Assembly (NCBI GenBank): GCA_905221605.1
Contig: CAJNDS010000247.1
Coordinates: 911,638-975,637 of the forward strand
DNA from: Symbiodinium natans
Taxonomy: Eukaryota > Sar > Dinophyceae > Suessiales > Symbiodiniaceae
DNA: 64,000 nucleotides
Reading direction: 5' to 3'
Position 1 is the stretch's first letter. Each line of letters opens with the position of its first letter. The translations under genes were made by a program, and so were the position numbers. The notes under the pieces were generated by a model that was given only the letters and a program-made list of their open reading frames with translations, did no database searches and was not told the DNA's origin. This document shows positions 45,382 to 56,639 of the stretch, one piece after another.

Positions 45382-45939
45382 TCTATGTCATACATGTGTG
45401 GCTGGGCTATAGCTTGTCCGGAAACTTGCTGTAGCGACGAAAGATGAGCCATCCTGGACTACCTTCTTTTCGGCTGCCCTCAGCAACTGCTGGCGACAAG
45501 AGGTCCTTCTTGGCAAGATTGCGTTCGCAGCCCTGATCCTCTCTGCTTCTTGGCATCAGCTTGGGTATGGCAAGAAAATTTGAGCCCCCAAGGTATTTTC
45601 CCTCTTGACTGGGACTTGAGGCGCTCCTGGTCGCGGCGATGGGTGCGGCCATATACCTGGAAGATAAGCCAGGGCCCTGTCTGAAAAACTGTGGATCCGT
45701 CCAGCAGGGGCTTCACTCTAAGGGCAGGCGTGCTTCGAAGGGTGAAGTCTCATCTGGCATCTGAAGTTCCTGTGCACCCAAGGACACTCCAATACGAGCG
45801 AGACTCGGCCGCTCGTAGGGCCAAGGAACGCTTCTACGCGCAAGCCTGAGAGTGAATCGGAGGTAAGGTGACCGTGCATCTTATGTCAACCCGCACTGAG
45901 ATGGTTCGTATCAGATTGCGAGTTAAAAAGTTTAGCTAG

Positions 45940-46239
45940 TTGTCGTCTAGACACACTGTACCTCGTGAACATTGCATGAACTCTGCGCTCTGTGGAACTC
46001 ATTCAAGAGAGACGCATCAAAAAGCGTTGAATGCAGCGTCATACCAAGTACATGCGTTCATGGATGGCTTTGGGTGGTCTCCGGCTCGGGTGGGCATTCG
46101 AGCATTGCCCGCTTTTGTCATGAAACTGTGTCGAGAGTTCGTGGTCAAGCAGTCCCTGGACCATAAACATGCTTCGCATTCGTCTGCTGATTTCTGCTGG
46201 AGTGATCTTTTTGACTCACTCTGTCGCTTTCCCAGTTAG
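45940..46239 (+). CDS. Exon-like frame, unknown
   Basis: 99 codons reading ...HQKALNAASYQVHAFMDGFG, WSPARVGIRALPAFVMKLCR, EFVVKQSLDHKHASHSSADF. Protein-like but without a recognised domain or clear splice sites. Confidence 0.25.
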   Translation: MSSRHTVPREHCMNSALCGTHSRETHQKALNAASYQVHAFMDGFGWSPARVGIRALPAFVMKLCREFVVKQSLDHKHASHSSADFCWSDLFDSLCRFPS

Positions 46240-47951
46240 CATTTAACGCGACGCGACCCGCCACGGCCTGCGCCTGCCCAGCGGCGAAGCAACCCAAACC
46301 GGAGGCCGCGGATTGTCACACGTAGTGGTAAACAAGCCGGTGGGTTGAAGGCCGGTTGGGGGTGTGGGGGGAGGGGTGGGGAGGGGTGGGGAGGGTGGTG
46401 CGTAAATGTTCCCTAATGTTGATGCATGGCCTGCCTCGGCGGATTGATCCCCATTGCCCCCCCAAAGTCCTGAAGCCACCCGCAAGTAGCATGATGCTAG
46501 CGATGACAGCACCCAGGCTGCTCTGTCTGCTGCCCCGCCTGGCGAGCAGCTCACGGCCTGGCCGTCAAACCCAAAACCGTTCAGTGCTTTGGGGTTTAAA
46601 ACTGGGCGTTGAGCCAAATTTGGGGACCTCTGCTTCAGAATACTCTTTGTAGCTATTCAGAGCACCAAAAACAGCTAGCCAGTTTGATCAGCCATTTTCA
46701 TCAGAATCAGCCTCCAAGTACAAGGGACATTTGAGTGTTCAGCACGGCCTTTGTATTGCGGAGCTCTGTAGGGCAAGTCACGGCCCTGCTTTGGTGCTTC
46801 GGCCAGCCACTCAACATCAGCCGCCATTGCCACAGGCTCTCCGAGATCGTTCTAACCCATGGCTGAGGGCCTGCTTAGGGTTTAATGACGTTTTAGGGCT
46901 TTGGATATAGGCTTAGGGCCCCAAGATCAACTCCAGTCGGCTCATGGCCCTATTAAAATTCATAGGAATTAATCCTGGGCCCTCAATCTATAGGCTTTAG
47001 GCTTCAAGGCTTAAGGTCCGAGGCCCTACACTTAACCATGGTGCTGAATCGGCTTAGCCCCAAACCGTCCCAAACCCTTAAACCCCTCTGGCCACAGGCT
47101 GGCGCACAACCGCCGCCGCCGGAAGTCAGGACTTCGAAAAACATGTTTATAGGCAAAGGCTTCAGTAACTTTTTTTCGAATTTGTGCGACACGAGCTTTA
47201 TGTAGTTGTACACGACTATGGGTTGCGAATATGCAACACCATAGCTTGTGCGTCGTCTCTCAGGGCCGCAGGGTTTGGCACACTTGCATCAAAGGCAAGC
47301 TTGCTGTTCCGGTGCTGCGTGATCCGATGGTGAGCTCCTGGTGTTTCTGTAGACAATGGAAGCACCTTGGTGAGGATGATGCCTGCACCAGTCATGTACT
47401 ACCAGGCGCTACTGCGGCGGGAAATGCAATGAGTGTTAGCACACGGTCTCTCACACAAGTTACTGAGCACATGCTTCTCCATGTAGAGCACGGATATGAA
47501 AGCGCCGGTATGTCGATCGAATGGCGCGCTGACGTGTCGATCAGGAGGGCCATGGCTTCGCAGCGCACCTGCGCACACTAGGCGAAAAGGATCAGCATCG
47601 CCATCGTCGCTGCTATCTCACCTTCAACCACCATCAGCATTCTCCTCCTCTGCCTCAGAGGAGGCAGCAGCAGCAGCACATGAAGCTGGCCAGCCGATAC
47701 TTGAGCAGCCTTGACCCGGATTTTATCTGAAAACTTGCCCAAACCCTAAATGGCCTCAAACTCCAACCCAAAGTGCAAGCCCTTAGCCCTTACAGCCAAA
47801 CCCTTGGAAACTTCAGATGCACCCTAAACCGCAATCTCTTCCTTCTTTACGAATCTGCAACCTGGTCTGCCAGCAGGTGCAACCGATGCTGCCCTTCCCA
47901 GCGGGAACGAGCAGCGTGCGCTCCATGGGTGCAGGCGAGGTTTCCGTCACT

Positions 47952-47986
47952 TAGGGTTTAGGGTTTAGGGTTTAGGGTTTAGGGTT
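47952..47986 (+). repeat. Telomere-type array
   Basis: Five TTTAGGG units. A CCCTAAA array at 48471-48533 faces it across about 485 bp. Confidence 0.95.
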
Positions 47987-48470
47987 TTCTCGGTAGGCCC
48001 TGGGGGTATTTTACATTTTTCCCTTCTTGGGTTTCAGAGGATCATGTTTAGGAACAATTTTCAGAGGGTGTTAAGGGCAATCCTAGTTCTTGTTGAGGGT
48101 TTTTCTTGAGAAAAAGGACGTTACAGCCTTGCAGATGGTGTTATGGGGTTGATGCGGGCTCTTTCGGGTTTAGGCTATGGGGCTTCAGGGTGTAGGCATT
48201 AGGGTTAGAGCTTTAGTCTTCTAGTTGTGTGTGTGTGTGCGTGTGCAAGCTTAGTGTTTGGTTGTTGCTTCACATCTGGTCATCTCATAAACCAAGGCTG
48301 TAGGGGGCTTCATGTGGTTCACACTCGGCTGAGCTTCGAACGGATAGCAAGAGCAGCCAAAGTAAGACGTGTGTGTATTCTCAAGGCCTATGTTGACTCG
48401 CATTTTTGCTTCAGGCTGTTCAAGGGTTGGCTCCTAGCAGCAGCCGTCAACCAAAAGCTGCTGCGACCCA

Positions 48471-48533
48471 AAACCCTAAACCTAAACCCTAGCCTAAACC
48501 CTAAACCCTAAACCCTAAACCCTAAACCCTAAA
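48471..48533 (-). repeat. Telomere-type array (CCCTAAA)
   Basis: About nine units, nearly perfect. Confidence 0.95.
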
Positions 48534-48659
48534 GCACAAGCGCGTCAAAGTGTTTGGCAGGTCAGACGCCCCAGGCCACTGCGCGGCAACTCGGGGGGGC
48601 TTTGAAGTTAAGGCCTCTAAACCCCTAAACTTGCTTTGTTTTGCGGTTCTCATCAAAAA

Positions 48660-48930
48660 CAGTAAAGGGAAGGGGCAGGGGCGGGGGGGGACAGAGGGGG
48701 GCAGGGAGGGGCAGGGGGGGGGCAGGGAGGGGGGCAGGGAGGGAAAGGCAAGGGGGGGGCAGTCTTACTTACCTCCGTCACTTCACCTCCTTTTTTGGTC
48801 TTCTTATTCTCAAGAGTGTGTGAAAAGCTCGAAAGTGCCAACACACGCAGCCAAAAAAAACAATTGTAGAACAACAGAGGGGGAGAGGAAGGGGGTTGGG
48901 GGGGAGGGTGTTGGGGTGGGGGGGGGGGGG
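48660..48930. repeat. G-rich low-complexity tract
   Basis: GGGGCAGGGAGG-type repeats at 48660-48760 and G-runs at 48880-48932, able to form G-quadruplexes. Long open frames on both strands here are composition artefacts. Confidence 0.8.
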
Positions 48931-49741
48931 TGGGAGGGGTGTTCGTGTAGGAAGGAGTACGGTATGTTGAAAGCCCATGCGACTCAGTGGATCGGAGTGG
49001 GAGTTGAAGATTTAGCAAGGCGATTCGTTGTGTTGCGAAGACAGTTTTCCGGGACTGGACAACCCCCCCCCCCCCACAGAAAAAAAAAAGGTATTTCCTC
49101 AGGTTCCTCAACCTGAAAGCCTTTTCAACCCTGCTCACTCCTGCCTCAGTTGAAATACCAGAAACATCCAGCGACGCTCTCAACCCTGGAACCCTTTACC
49201 TGGACCCAAAACAGCTGGCATAACAAGCCTATGAGACCAACCCCTCGCTGATTTGCCATTGCTGGTCTTTCAAGAAATCAAACACGCAGGTTGCTTCAAT
49301 TGTTTCAGCGAAAAAGCGCACGAAGCTTTATTTCAAGTTTCAGATTGAGGAAAGTAAGTCACGGCTGACACACCGGCTTTTTAAATGGCCTGCACACTGC
49401 CAAACTCTCAAGCGTTCCAGTCAAGCCAGGTGCCTCCGGTCTCGCCCTCGGGTATGGCCAGGGTGCCTCAGGAACCTTGGCCGGTGTGAAACGCGGACGT
49501 AGGCAGTCTTGGAACTGGACGGCCCAAAGGCGTCAAAAGGCATCGAGGTCCATAAGAATTTCAGTCTTCCTGGTTTGTGCGCAGGTTTTCGGGCTCAGGG
49601 TGGCTTTATGGGGGTTTTTCGGTTCAGGCTACCAAGAAGCATTGAACAAAGTGCGGCACCCGTGGGGCTTCCGCGGACGGCGTAGGGACCGTCGAGGATA
49701 GATGCAGGAAAGTCATAGCCCCTGAATCTTGCAGCTATGGC

Positions 49742-50367
49742 TTGTCCCGTGGTTCCCGGTATCCAGGCTTTGCCGGTTCCAGCTGCTTAGAAAATTCGGT
49801 GACTGCATGGACGGCTAATGTAGTGAATTCACAGCTCCTTTCTGTGACAAGTGACAAAGGAGGATGCATTAGTGGGAGAAGAGCAGTAAACATATGCGCA
49901 GTGGGAGCTTATGGTGAGACTTTTCGCATCTGCGACGCAGCCTCTCCCAGGACCGATCGATGCTGCTTGCACCATCGGTTCTTATGAAGGATTGTACCTG
50001 GTGGGCATGATTGCACCATGGTACACCTCTAAAACACTGACGCGTTTGTGGCAACTGCGCAGATATGTGCAGCGCTTCAGCCAGTTTATGCAGCGCCTTC
50101 GCATTTCTAACGAATCCTGAGCTGAGTAAATTTGCAGAGGGAGCTTACTGCCGCTCGAAGCACACCCTTGGCTGCGCGTTCGTCCCGTGCCCTACCAAAT
50201 CATCTACAAATGGCACATCAATGTGGGGCTCAGTGAGGAGGCTTCACCGGAGGTTGAAAAAGCAGCTTGTGCTCATGAGCCGCCTTTACTCTGACATCTC
50301 GCAGATCCAGGAACTGTTCCTGAAGCAATCTTCGAATGAAATCTGCTTGATGTACCACTGTTCATAA
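49742..50367 (+). pseudogene. Disrupted coding-like region, unknown
   Basis: Successive frames look coding but change register. One reads CTIGSYEGLYLVGMIAPWYT then LTRLWQLRRYVQRFSQFMQR and stops. Another overlaps and reads RRLKKQLVLMSRLYSDISQI, and a third contains PYQIIYKWHINVGLSEEASP. The pattern suits a gene broken by frameshifts or several small exons. No family recognised. Confidence 0.3.
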
Positions 50368-50436
50368 CATCCTGTCAATCAGAGAACGGAATGACTAGTT
50401 GTCGGCCATCATACAGCTGTGTAGCCGAGCAGTTTG

Positions 50437-50485
50437 TTGTATGTATGTATGTATGTATGTATGTAGGTATGTATATATATATATC
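50437..50485. repeat. (GTAT)n microsatellite
   Basis: Tetranucleotide run ending in TATATATATA. Confidence 0.95.
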
Positions 50486-50654
50486 TTATCGATAGATGCA
50501 TATGAAACGCTACTCTAATTTTGGGATCCCTCTTGCGAGGAGGAACCATATTTCGTAAAGTTACCTACTAGGGGTCTTTCGCGGGCACCCTCAACCTCCC
50601 ATTCCCAAGAGAAACTGCTGTCATAGCATTGCGGCACACTTTGCGCTTGCGCAG

Positions 50655-50730
50655 GTTCACACCCAACGCACAACCCATGCTGCGCAAGTGCTTCGAGTTT
50701 AACCCCGCGCAGCGTATCCACGTCAACGAG
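50655..50730 (+). CDS. Protein kinase exon F: subdomain XI
   Basis: Acceptor TTGCGCAG|G. It reads FTPNAQPMLRKCFEFNPAQR then IHVNE. This is the end of the kinase C-lobe: L..CF.F.P..R, where the final Arg pairs with the APE Glu in exon B. The first base completes the Trp begun in exon E, 28.5 kb upstream. The right end (GC donor GCCTCC) is tentative. Confidence 0.8.
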
Positions 50731-51763
50731 GCCTCCAGGGTCGGAGCGTTGGGGCTTGCTGAGCTTGGTGTGCTGAATTTTGCTCGGTCCAGGTTTCAAA
50801 GAGTACGCATCGGACTAGCCACAGCGTTTTGGGAAGATGAGGATTACCTGCATGTTGAAATGTTGCAAACGTGCCTTGCTTTGACTTGAGCAAATGTCAG
50901 AGGCCCAGGTCCATCAAGGGTCATAAACACTCTGGAGCGTGATGATTGGGAGTAGGGTTTCTCGTTACGGGTTCGAGAGAGTATGGGGAGTTCAGGGTCT
51001 TGTGCAAAGCTGCAAAGCTTGAGTCACAGAGATTTAGGCTTCTGCCGACCTTCATGCACTCCAGCCCTTGTCATACACCGGATTTAAACCCTCAAGCCGT
51101 TAGAAACACGAAGCCGGAAAATGTCGACTGAGAAGCGCTCTCAAGCCCCAGAGTGATCCCCCTTGAGCACTGGATTTGTGAAGCCCAGAAAGTTGTTGGG
51201 TTTCTGCTGGAGTTTAGGGTGCCTTTGTAAGCCAAGCTGGACATAGCATGAAGCCGGCTGCAGATCCAGCTTGTGCTGAAGGGGCTGACGCCGCAGGACG
51301 CGACTTGTGTGGTAGGGGTTAACATTCTTTCAGGCTCGTGCCTGCACAGAACTCCCCCATTCCATTCCTTCCCATAATGAGATGAAAGACGACATCGGAG
51401 GTTTGGGCAAAGGGTGTCTGCACTGTCTGCGCGCTTCATGGGTTCTCGCGGGAATCGTGGGAACAGTCAGCGATGATGCCGAAACCGTCCACGGCCCGAA
51501 CTCAAGGACCTGGAGCGTTATGGCATGGACAAGCGTGCTAATCTTAGCCTTTTTGTCGTGCATGTTTAATGGCTGGGCCCAAGCGGGCCTTTCTAGTTCT
51601 GCAGCTTTGGTACTGCTATGATGTACTGGTATGTGATGCCAGGGGCAAGGTTTAGCACAATTTAGATGTGAGGTCTTTAGGGACCAAGTGAGCCCAAAGA
51701 TTGGGGTCACATACCCTATAGTACTAAAGTTACTACTATAACTCCTATGCAGGAACCCGAAAC

Positions 51764-51937
51764 CCTGAACCCTAAACCCTAAACCCTCTTGGGCTCATGT
51801 GGTCCATGAAGGGGTGCAGGCTTTGAGGGCTCTGCCGCCTTGACCCACAGCCCAGGTCGGACGAGGTGAGCTGCAACCGCTGCAGCCAGGGTCGACACAA
51901 TATAGGGGCTCAGGGTTTAGGGTTTAGGGTTTAGGGT
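51764..51937. repeat. Inverted telomere-type arms around a 120-bp island
   Basis: CCCTAAA at 51764-51786, an island, then TTTAGGG at 51909-51937. Confidence 0.7.
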
Positions 51938-52199
51938 CTTGAATAGGGTTTCGGGGGTTATTATAGTATAATTACAAAGGGACCACCTGGGAGCCGAGTC
52001 GTACAGTTCAGGGTTCAGGGTTCAGGGTTTAGGGTTTAGGGTTTAGGGTCCCAAGGTGTAGGGTCCCAGGGCTTAGGTTTAGGAATTCGGGTTTGGGGTT
52101 TAGGGTTTAGGGTTCAGCAAGCAGGTGCCTTAATCCCAAGCCCAACTCCGAAGGAGAGAGCTGTCATCGAAAGTTGCAGCAGATACCCATGAGTGAGCA

Positions 52200-52290
52200 G
52201 GCACCACTCCTCTATGACATTTAGGGTTTAGGGTTCAGGGTTTAGGGTTTAGGGTTTAGGGTTTAGGGTTGGCACCACTCCTCTATGACA
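52200..52290 (+). repeat. Telomere-type insertion with 20-bp target duplication
   Basis: GGCACCACTCCTCTATGACA at 52200-52219 is repeated exactly at 52271-52290. Between them lie only 51 bases of TTTAGGG units with one GTTCAGG variant. Confidence 0.9.
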
Positions 52291-52962
52291 GACCCGGAAT
52301 CTTGCGACGCCTGCCAAGCCCTTCCGGTGGAAGCTTTATGAGGAGCCCCTTAAACGATTGCCCGAATATTTGGTAAACGACCTACCTTCTTCGAGACAAA
52401 AAAACTTGCTCGAGGGTGAGAGCTGCCCTTTGAGGAACAGAACTGAGTTTGAGTTGCAGCAAGCTGCTCTGGAGAACAACGACTTCCAGAAAACTGCGAA
52501 ACACATTTGAAGGTTTGGCTGAAGGAGTTCTAAGGAGACTGTTCTGAGAATCTTCAAGGTGCTGAAATCCAAAACAACAGCACCCTGGTTCAAACACCAA
52601 TCCCAAAAGCGACAATTCCAGGAAACATGTTCCGAGAACCTGGTTGTCAATCTTCAGTGTCTTTTTGTGTTATTCTAAAGTCAAGATTTTAATCTCTGAG
52701 AACCGAAGGTCCTGGGAACATGTTGCTGAGAACATTCCATGGTCCAGCTTCCGTGCTGGCTTCAAACCTTAGAACTCGAGACTTCAAACCTCTCAATGTT
52801 CGGTTCGTCTTCAATCTTATGTTTAAGACTAGGTTCTGCCACATACGGGCGCTTTGCTGCTTGAACCTCCATGGACCTGATTCTGTTGAGTTTGCGGCCC
52901 GGCGTTGGCCGCCTAGGGGTTCAAAGGTTGACTGAGCTTTGAGACGTTTTTGAGTGTATGAA

Positions 52963-53063
52963 CTTGAGATGTTCCCATATACTAACAGTCCTAAAATAGG
53001 GATGATAATAGAGGTACTATAATCCCTATTAAGGACTGCTAGTATAAGGGAGAACATCCCAAG
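52963..53063. repeat. Foldback element, family A, copy 5, with flanking duplication
   Basis: Ends CTTGAGATGTTC and GAACATCCCAAG, with arms ACTAACAGTCCTAAAATAGG and CCCTATTAAGGACTGCTAGT. TATGAA stands on both sides (52957-52962 and 53064-53069), a likely 6-bp target-site duplication. Confidence 0.85.
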
Positions 53064-54809
53064 TATGAACTTATGCAACAAGCCTTTGGTTTTTTGTAAG
53101 ATGTGTGTTGGTCATGGGTTTATGCAGCGTTGCCAACAGTTCTGGGATCACTTTTTTGGCTGGCTTGTCTTGTTCATGTTATAGCATAAAATAGATCATA
53201 GCATGTTTAATCGGCATGTTCTTGACCTCTCTGCGGCTGGGCTTTCGCGGGGTGGCATTTCCTCATGCGACCTTCGTGCCGCATGTCGCGTCTAGCAGGG
53301 ACTTCGCACAAAGCATGCTGCTTCTACCTTTTGCCCTTATGTTGATGGAGACGTGGGGGTTTGAAGCCTCAGGCTAAACACTTTTCACGATAGTCACCCA
53401 AGAAAGACTCGTCTCAGCAAGCCCGGAGTTACAACAACTGCCCTTCGCAAATCTTCAAAATCGTGGTCAGACTCTGGTAGGCACGAAGCCATAGGTGTTA
53501 AGACGGGCATGCTTACATGGAAGAGACGGAGCCAGCACACCCATCCTTGCATATCCACGCAAGCCTTAAGGCACAAAACGCCGAAAAACCACAACCTAGC
53601 AGCACTGTCGGCTGAATCGCTTCAGCGACTCCTACAAACATGGGGCGCGGCCTAGCGGTCCCGATGCTTGCAGTTCCTCCGTTTAGCGGCTGCAAGTGCT
53701 GCTAGCCGAGTTCACCCTACACGGCGCTCCACCACTGTATTTTTAAGTACCTTTATAAATCCTAAACCCGACGATACCGGTCCCGAACTACAAGGGCTCG
53801 ACAGTTTCCAGTGCTTGCAGTCGTCCCTGGCCTTTGCCAAATTCATTTGCAGGGCGCGTCTTTCCACTTAGTGCCGAGCAAGAAGCTCAGGGTTCCTGAT
53901 TTCGTCCGGCCCCAAAGGGTTTAGGGTTTCGGTTTATGCATGGCCCAACGTTACAGACCTGTTGCTCGGCTTGGGCATGCACGTGTCCTTGCACCAATGC
54001 AAAGTGCATGAACCCAGCTTGGGTGGATCCTAGACAGACTACTGCAACGATATGAATACTGTATACTGAAGGTGTTTTGTGTTTTGACGTGGGCGCTGCA
54101 TCCATGCAGTCATTATAGGGCTTTATATGTCTTCTTATTGGTACCTATTTCTTCTGTCGTCTTGGTTTTTCCCACCTCGGGGATTTAGTAGCTCATCTCT
54201 TCTTGCAAGAAGCGAACCACAACTGCAGCTTTCTCGCAACTCACCATACTGCTGCCAACCTTCTTTAGTGATAGCCAACGCTGCCAAAGACATTCCCATG
54301 ACGCCGTGGAATCGCTGGGCATCTGGCAAGCTGGAGTCAGTTTGGGTTCCATATGCCAAGGCCCAAAACACAGGCAAATGCGTGCTGCGCTGCATTCCGC
54401 AACCTCTCTCCTCTTACCCCGTCCTTACCGGGCACGATGAGCGTCACCCAACCTAACGCACAAAGGCAGCTGAAGGTAAGCAACCTTTAGGGTTTAGGGT
54501 CACTTGGGATGGAACTGTGGGGGCTTTGGGGTCCACATGCCCTCTGACCGGCACCAGCAGTTGCAGAGCCTTCAAACCCTGCTGACTGCTCTTGTCCCAT
54601 CGAGCCTGCGGCACAACATAGCTCATCATTTGGGGTCCATTTTGTGGATCCTTCTCATAAGGTGTTCTAGGCTAGAGGTTACTTGTAGGTAAATTAGCAC
54701 AAATACATCTTGTCACAAGGGCTGTACTTGGACACGCAGCAACTTCAGTGGGGACTGCGAAAAATAAGATGGGTTGATTTGCGCCAAAAGCTTCCTTTAC
54801 CTTCGTAGA

Positions 54810-55054
54810 CGTACAGCCATGGAGAGCGCAAAGCGGCGGGCAGCACAGCTCTCGTCGCAGGTAGTGGCTGGCGAAGGCACTGCAGTTAGCGTTGATAGCT
54901 GTGCAGTGTGATACGAGTATGATGGTAGCGAAGTCAGGGGGCCTTTCGAAAGAAGCAACGGAATTTTCGGTGCGGTGCGGGCATATAACTTGACTGACAG
55001 CGCGTGTTTGCTGATGATAGGTTGGGCGTAGACACCCACGGTTACGCCAAACAT
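54810..55054 (-). CDS. Small open frame, unknown (minus)
   Basis: It starts at an ATG and runs 81-85 codons: MFGVTVGVYAQPIISKHALS, VKLYARTAPKIPLLLSKGPL, TSLPSYSYHTAQLSTLTAV. Protein-like and possibly an organelle-targeting N-terminus (basic, few acids). No homologue recognised. Confidence 0.25.
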
Positions 55055-55532
55055 GGCTGCGACAAGGGCAGAGGGCCTGCTCTCAACATTGTTCCTTCAC
55101 CTGTTATACCCACTTCATGATCGACCCGAAAGCCTGAAACTCAGCGTCGCCCCGCCCCACTCTTCTTCTTTGCCGAAACCCCTACGCTCTTTGGCCTCTA
55201 AAGCCTAAACCCCCTACCCCTCTAGACGCCATGCCCTACACACTCAACCCGAAAGCCTCTGCGAGGTGGCGTGGAGGGCCCTTGGTCTGCTGCAGTGCCG
55301 AGCAACTTCGACGTGCTGCCAGGCGGCCGAGATGCCTTTTGGGAAGAACTGCTATATAATGGATTGTGGTTCGTTTATCAGGGTTTAGTTCTAGAGTATT
55401 CTAGAGTATTCTATAGCCTTCTATAGTTCTATAGAAACTGGGCTTGTGGTTTTTTTGGGGGGGTGTGGGTTTCGGGCTTGGGCTCCAAGAGTTTCAGTCC
55501 TCAAGGGAGTTTAGGCTTTAGTGCAATCGCAG

Positions 55533-55592
55533 GCAGCAACGATGCTGAGATCTCTGGCCACCTTCGGTGGATGTCGCAGAAGATGGTCCTGG
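55533..55592 (+). CDS. VWA8: VWA8-type ATPase exon 1 in view
   Basis: Acceptor CGCAG|GCA, donor CTGG|GCTGCC (GC). It reads SNDAEISGHLRWMSQKMVL and one base of Gly, matching the stretch before the first ATP-binding loop of von Willebrand factor A domain-containing protein 8 (pattern .HLRW..QK..LGQD). VWA8 is a large AAA+ ATPase with several ATPase modules and a C-terminal VWA domain; in animals it is mitochondrial or peroxisomal. The earlier N-terminal exons were not found. Confidence 0.8.
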
Positions 55593-56343
55593 GCTGCCGG
55601 CTCGCAAAAATGAGGGGGAGATGTGGGACCTTGTTGATTTCGGTTTTTTTGAAGGCTCGAACCAAAAGGGGAAGCAGCAACATCGAGAATGTCTCGCGAT
55701 GCAGAGGCGTGCGAAAGTGATACCACAGCTCGCATTTGTGCACTGTTCAATCCACCGAACCAGTACCCAGCACCGACTCGGGTTGGAGTCTATAATGGAT
55801 TGGGGTCCTTGGCTTGAGTTTGACCTCACTTTCGGGTGCACAGTATTTCCCGTTAAGAGTTCCGAGTGCAGGCTTTTGCACTCTTTGCCCTGAGGGACAT
55901 CGGCGTCCTCGGGGTCTGTCAGTTCTGGGACTTGGATCTGGGGCCCAACGAACCAAGCCAGAGCCTCTCAACACACGAGCCTAGAGCGCAACACGAAATC
56001 TTTGGACCCGAGAGAACCCCGCGTCAGGCCTTGGTTCCTGAAGGTAGGAAGAAGGCTCTGCACTAGTCCACGATGCTCAGGAGGGATGTCTTCAACTCCC
56101 GCTTGACCTGTAGCTGCCGACCAGGGGATCCCAACAGCGGGAGCACGGCTTTGGTTTCGAACGTCTGAGCCTAGCCAGGGCACCTACATAAGCCCAGTAG
56201 CCCTTTGGTTAGCGGCCGCTGCAAAGCACCCATGCCTTGCCCTCAATTTTTTCACCCCCAAAGGCTCCTTAACCCTTAAACCTGAACCCCCGACACGACT
56301 CAGTCCCTCAGGGGCCCCCAAGCCCAAGTCTCCTTTGGACCAG

Positions 56344-56419
56344 GCCAGGACATGCTACTGCTGGGGCCTCCGGGCTCCCTGCGGCGTCAGCTCGCGCTGC
56401 GCTTCTGCGACTCGGGACG
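56344..56419 (+). CDS. VWA8: VWA8 exon 2: first Walker-A-like loop
   Basis: Acceptor ACCAG|GCC. Joined to exon 1 it reads MVLGQDMLLLGPPGSLRRQL then ALRFCDSG. The loop is GPPGSLRR, without the GK[ST] of an active Walker A; this loss is usual in the first module of the family. Donor GACG|GTCACG is tentative. A short exon for the following strand (before VTRDTT) is missing. Confidence 0.85.
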
Positions 56420-56639
56420 GTCACGGAAAAAAGAGCCCATGGGGGTGTGTTGAGGCTTTTCTGAGGCTTTAGAGGCTTGTGTTTAGGCTGTTTCGGGTCG
56501 AGGGTCTTTTCTTTTTCCTGGGTGCAGGGCTTGGTGGTTGCCGGCCGCTGGGTTTTGAACAGTACCCAGGACTTCTTCTCAATATTTCAGGCTCGCTCCC
56601 ATTGCTGCTGTCGGCATAGGCTTCGGGAAGTTTAGGGTT

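Larger units (their letters stand above)
22126..50654 (+). other. Putative 28.5-kb GC-AG kinase intron holding other genes
   Basis: Donor TTG|GCAAGC, acceptor GCGCAG|G. Across it the kinase frame closes exactly (PLVPPW|FTPNAQPM) and no other kinase exon was seen between. The interval holds the GNAT gene on the same strand, exon-like pieces on both strands, foldbacks and arrays. So either this is a giant intron with nested genes, or the two halves of the kinase were separated by rearrangement or misassembly. Confidence 0.5.
50731..55532. other. Stretch between the kinase and VWA8 exons
   Basis: It contains telomere-type arrays (51764-51937, 52013-52049, 52220-52270), a family A foldback (52963-53063), and exon-like frames on the minus strand near 53513-53695 and 54135-54395. 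The last has a good donor, CAGTATG|GTGAGT, after ALAITKEGWQQY. No domain was recognised. The first exons of the VWA8 gene should lie here but were not found. Confidence 0.35.

Noticed and set aside
54819..54860. ATG with MESAKRRAAQLSSQ and donor CAG|GTAGTG as the start of the VWA8 gene
   Set aside because: Position and strand fit, but no further N-terminal VWA8 sequence follows before 55533, and the peptide has no family signature.
55872..56042. Attractive exon (ALFALRDIGVLGVCQFWDLD) with AG|G acceptor and GTAGGA donor
   Set aside because: It lies inside the VWA8 intron 55593-56343, whose flanking exons join in phase and match the family without it. It shows that good-looking frames and splice words arise by chance here.
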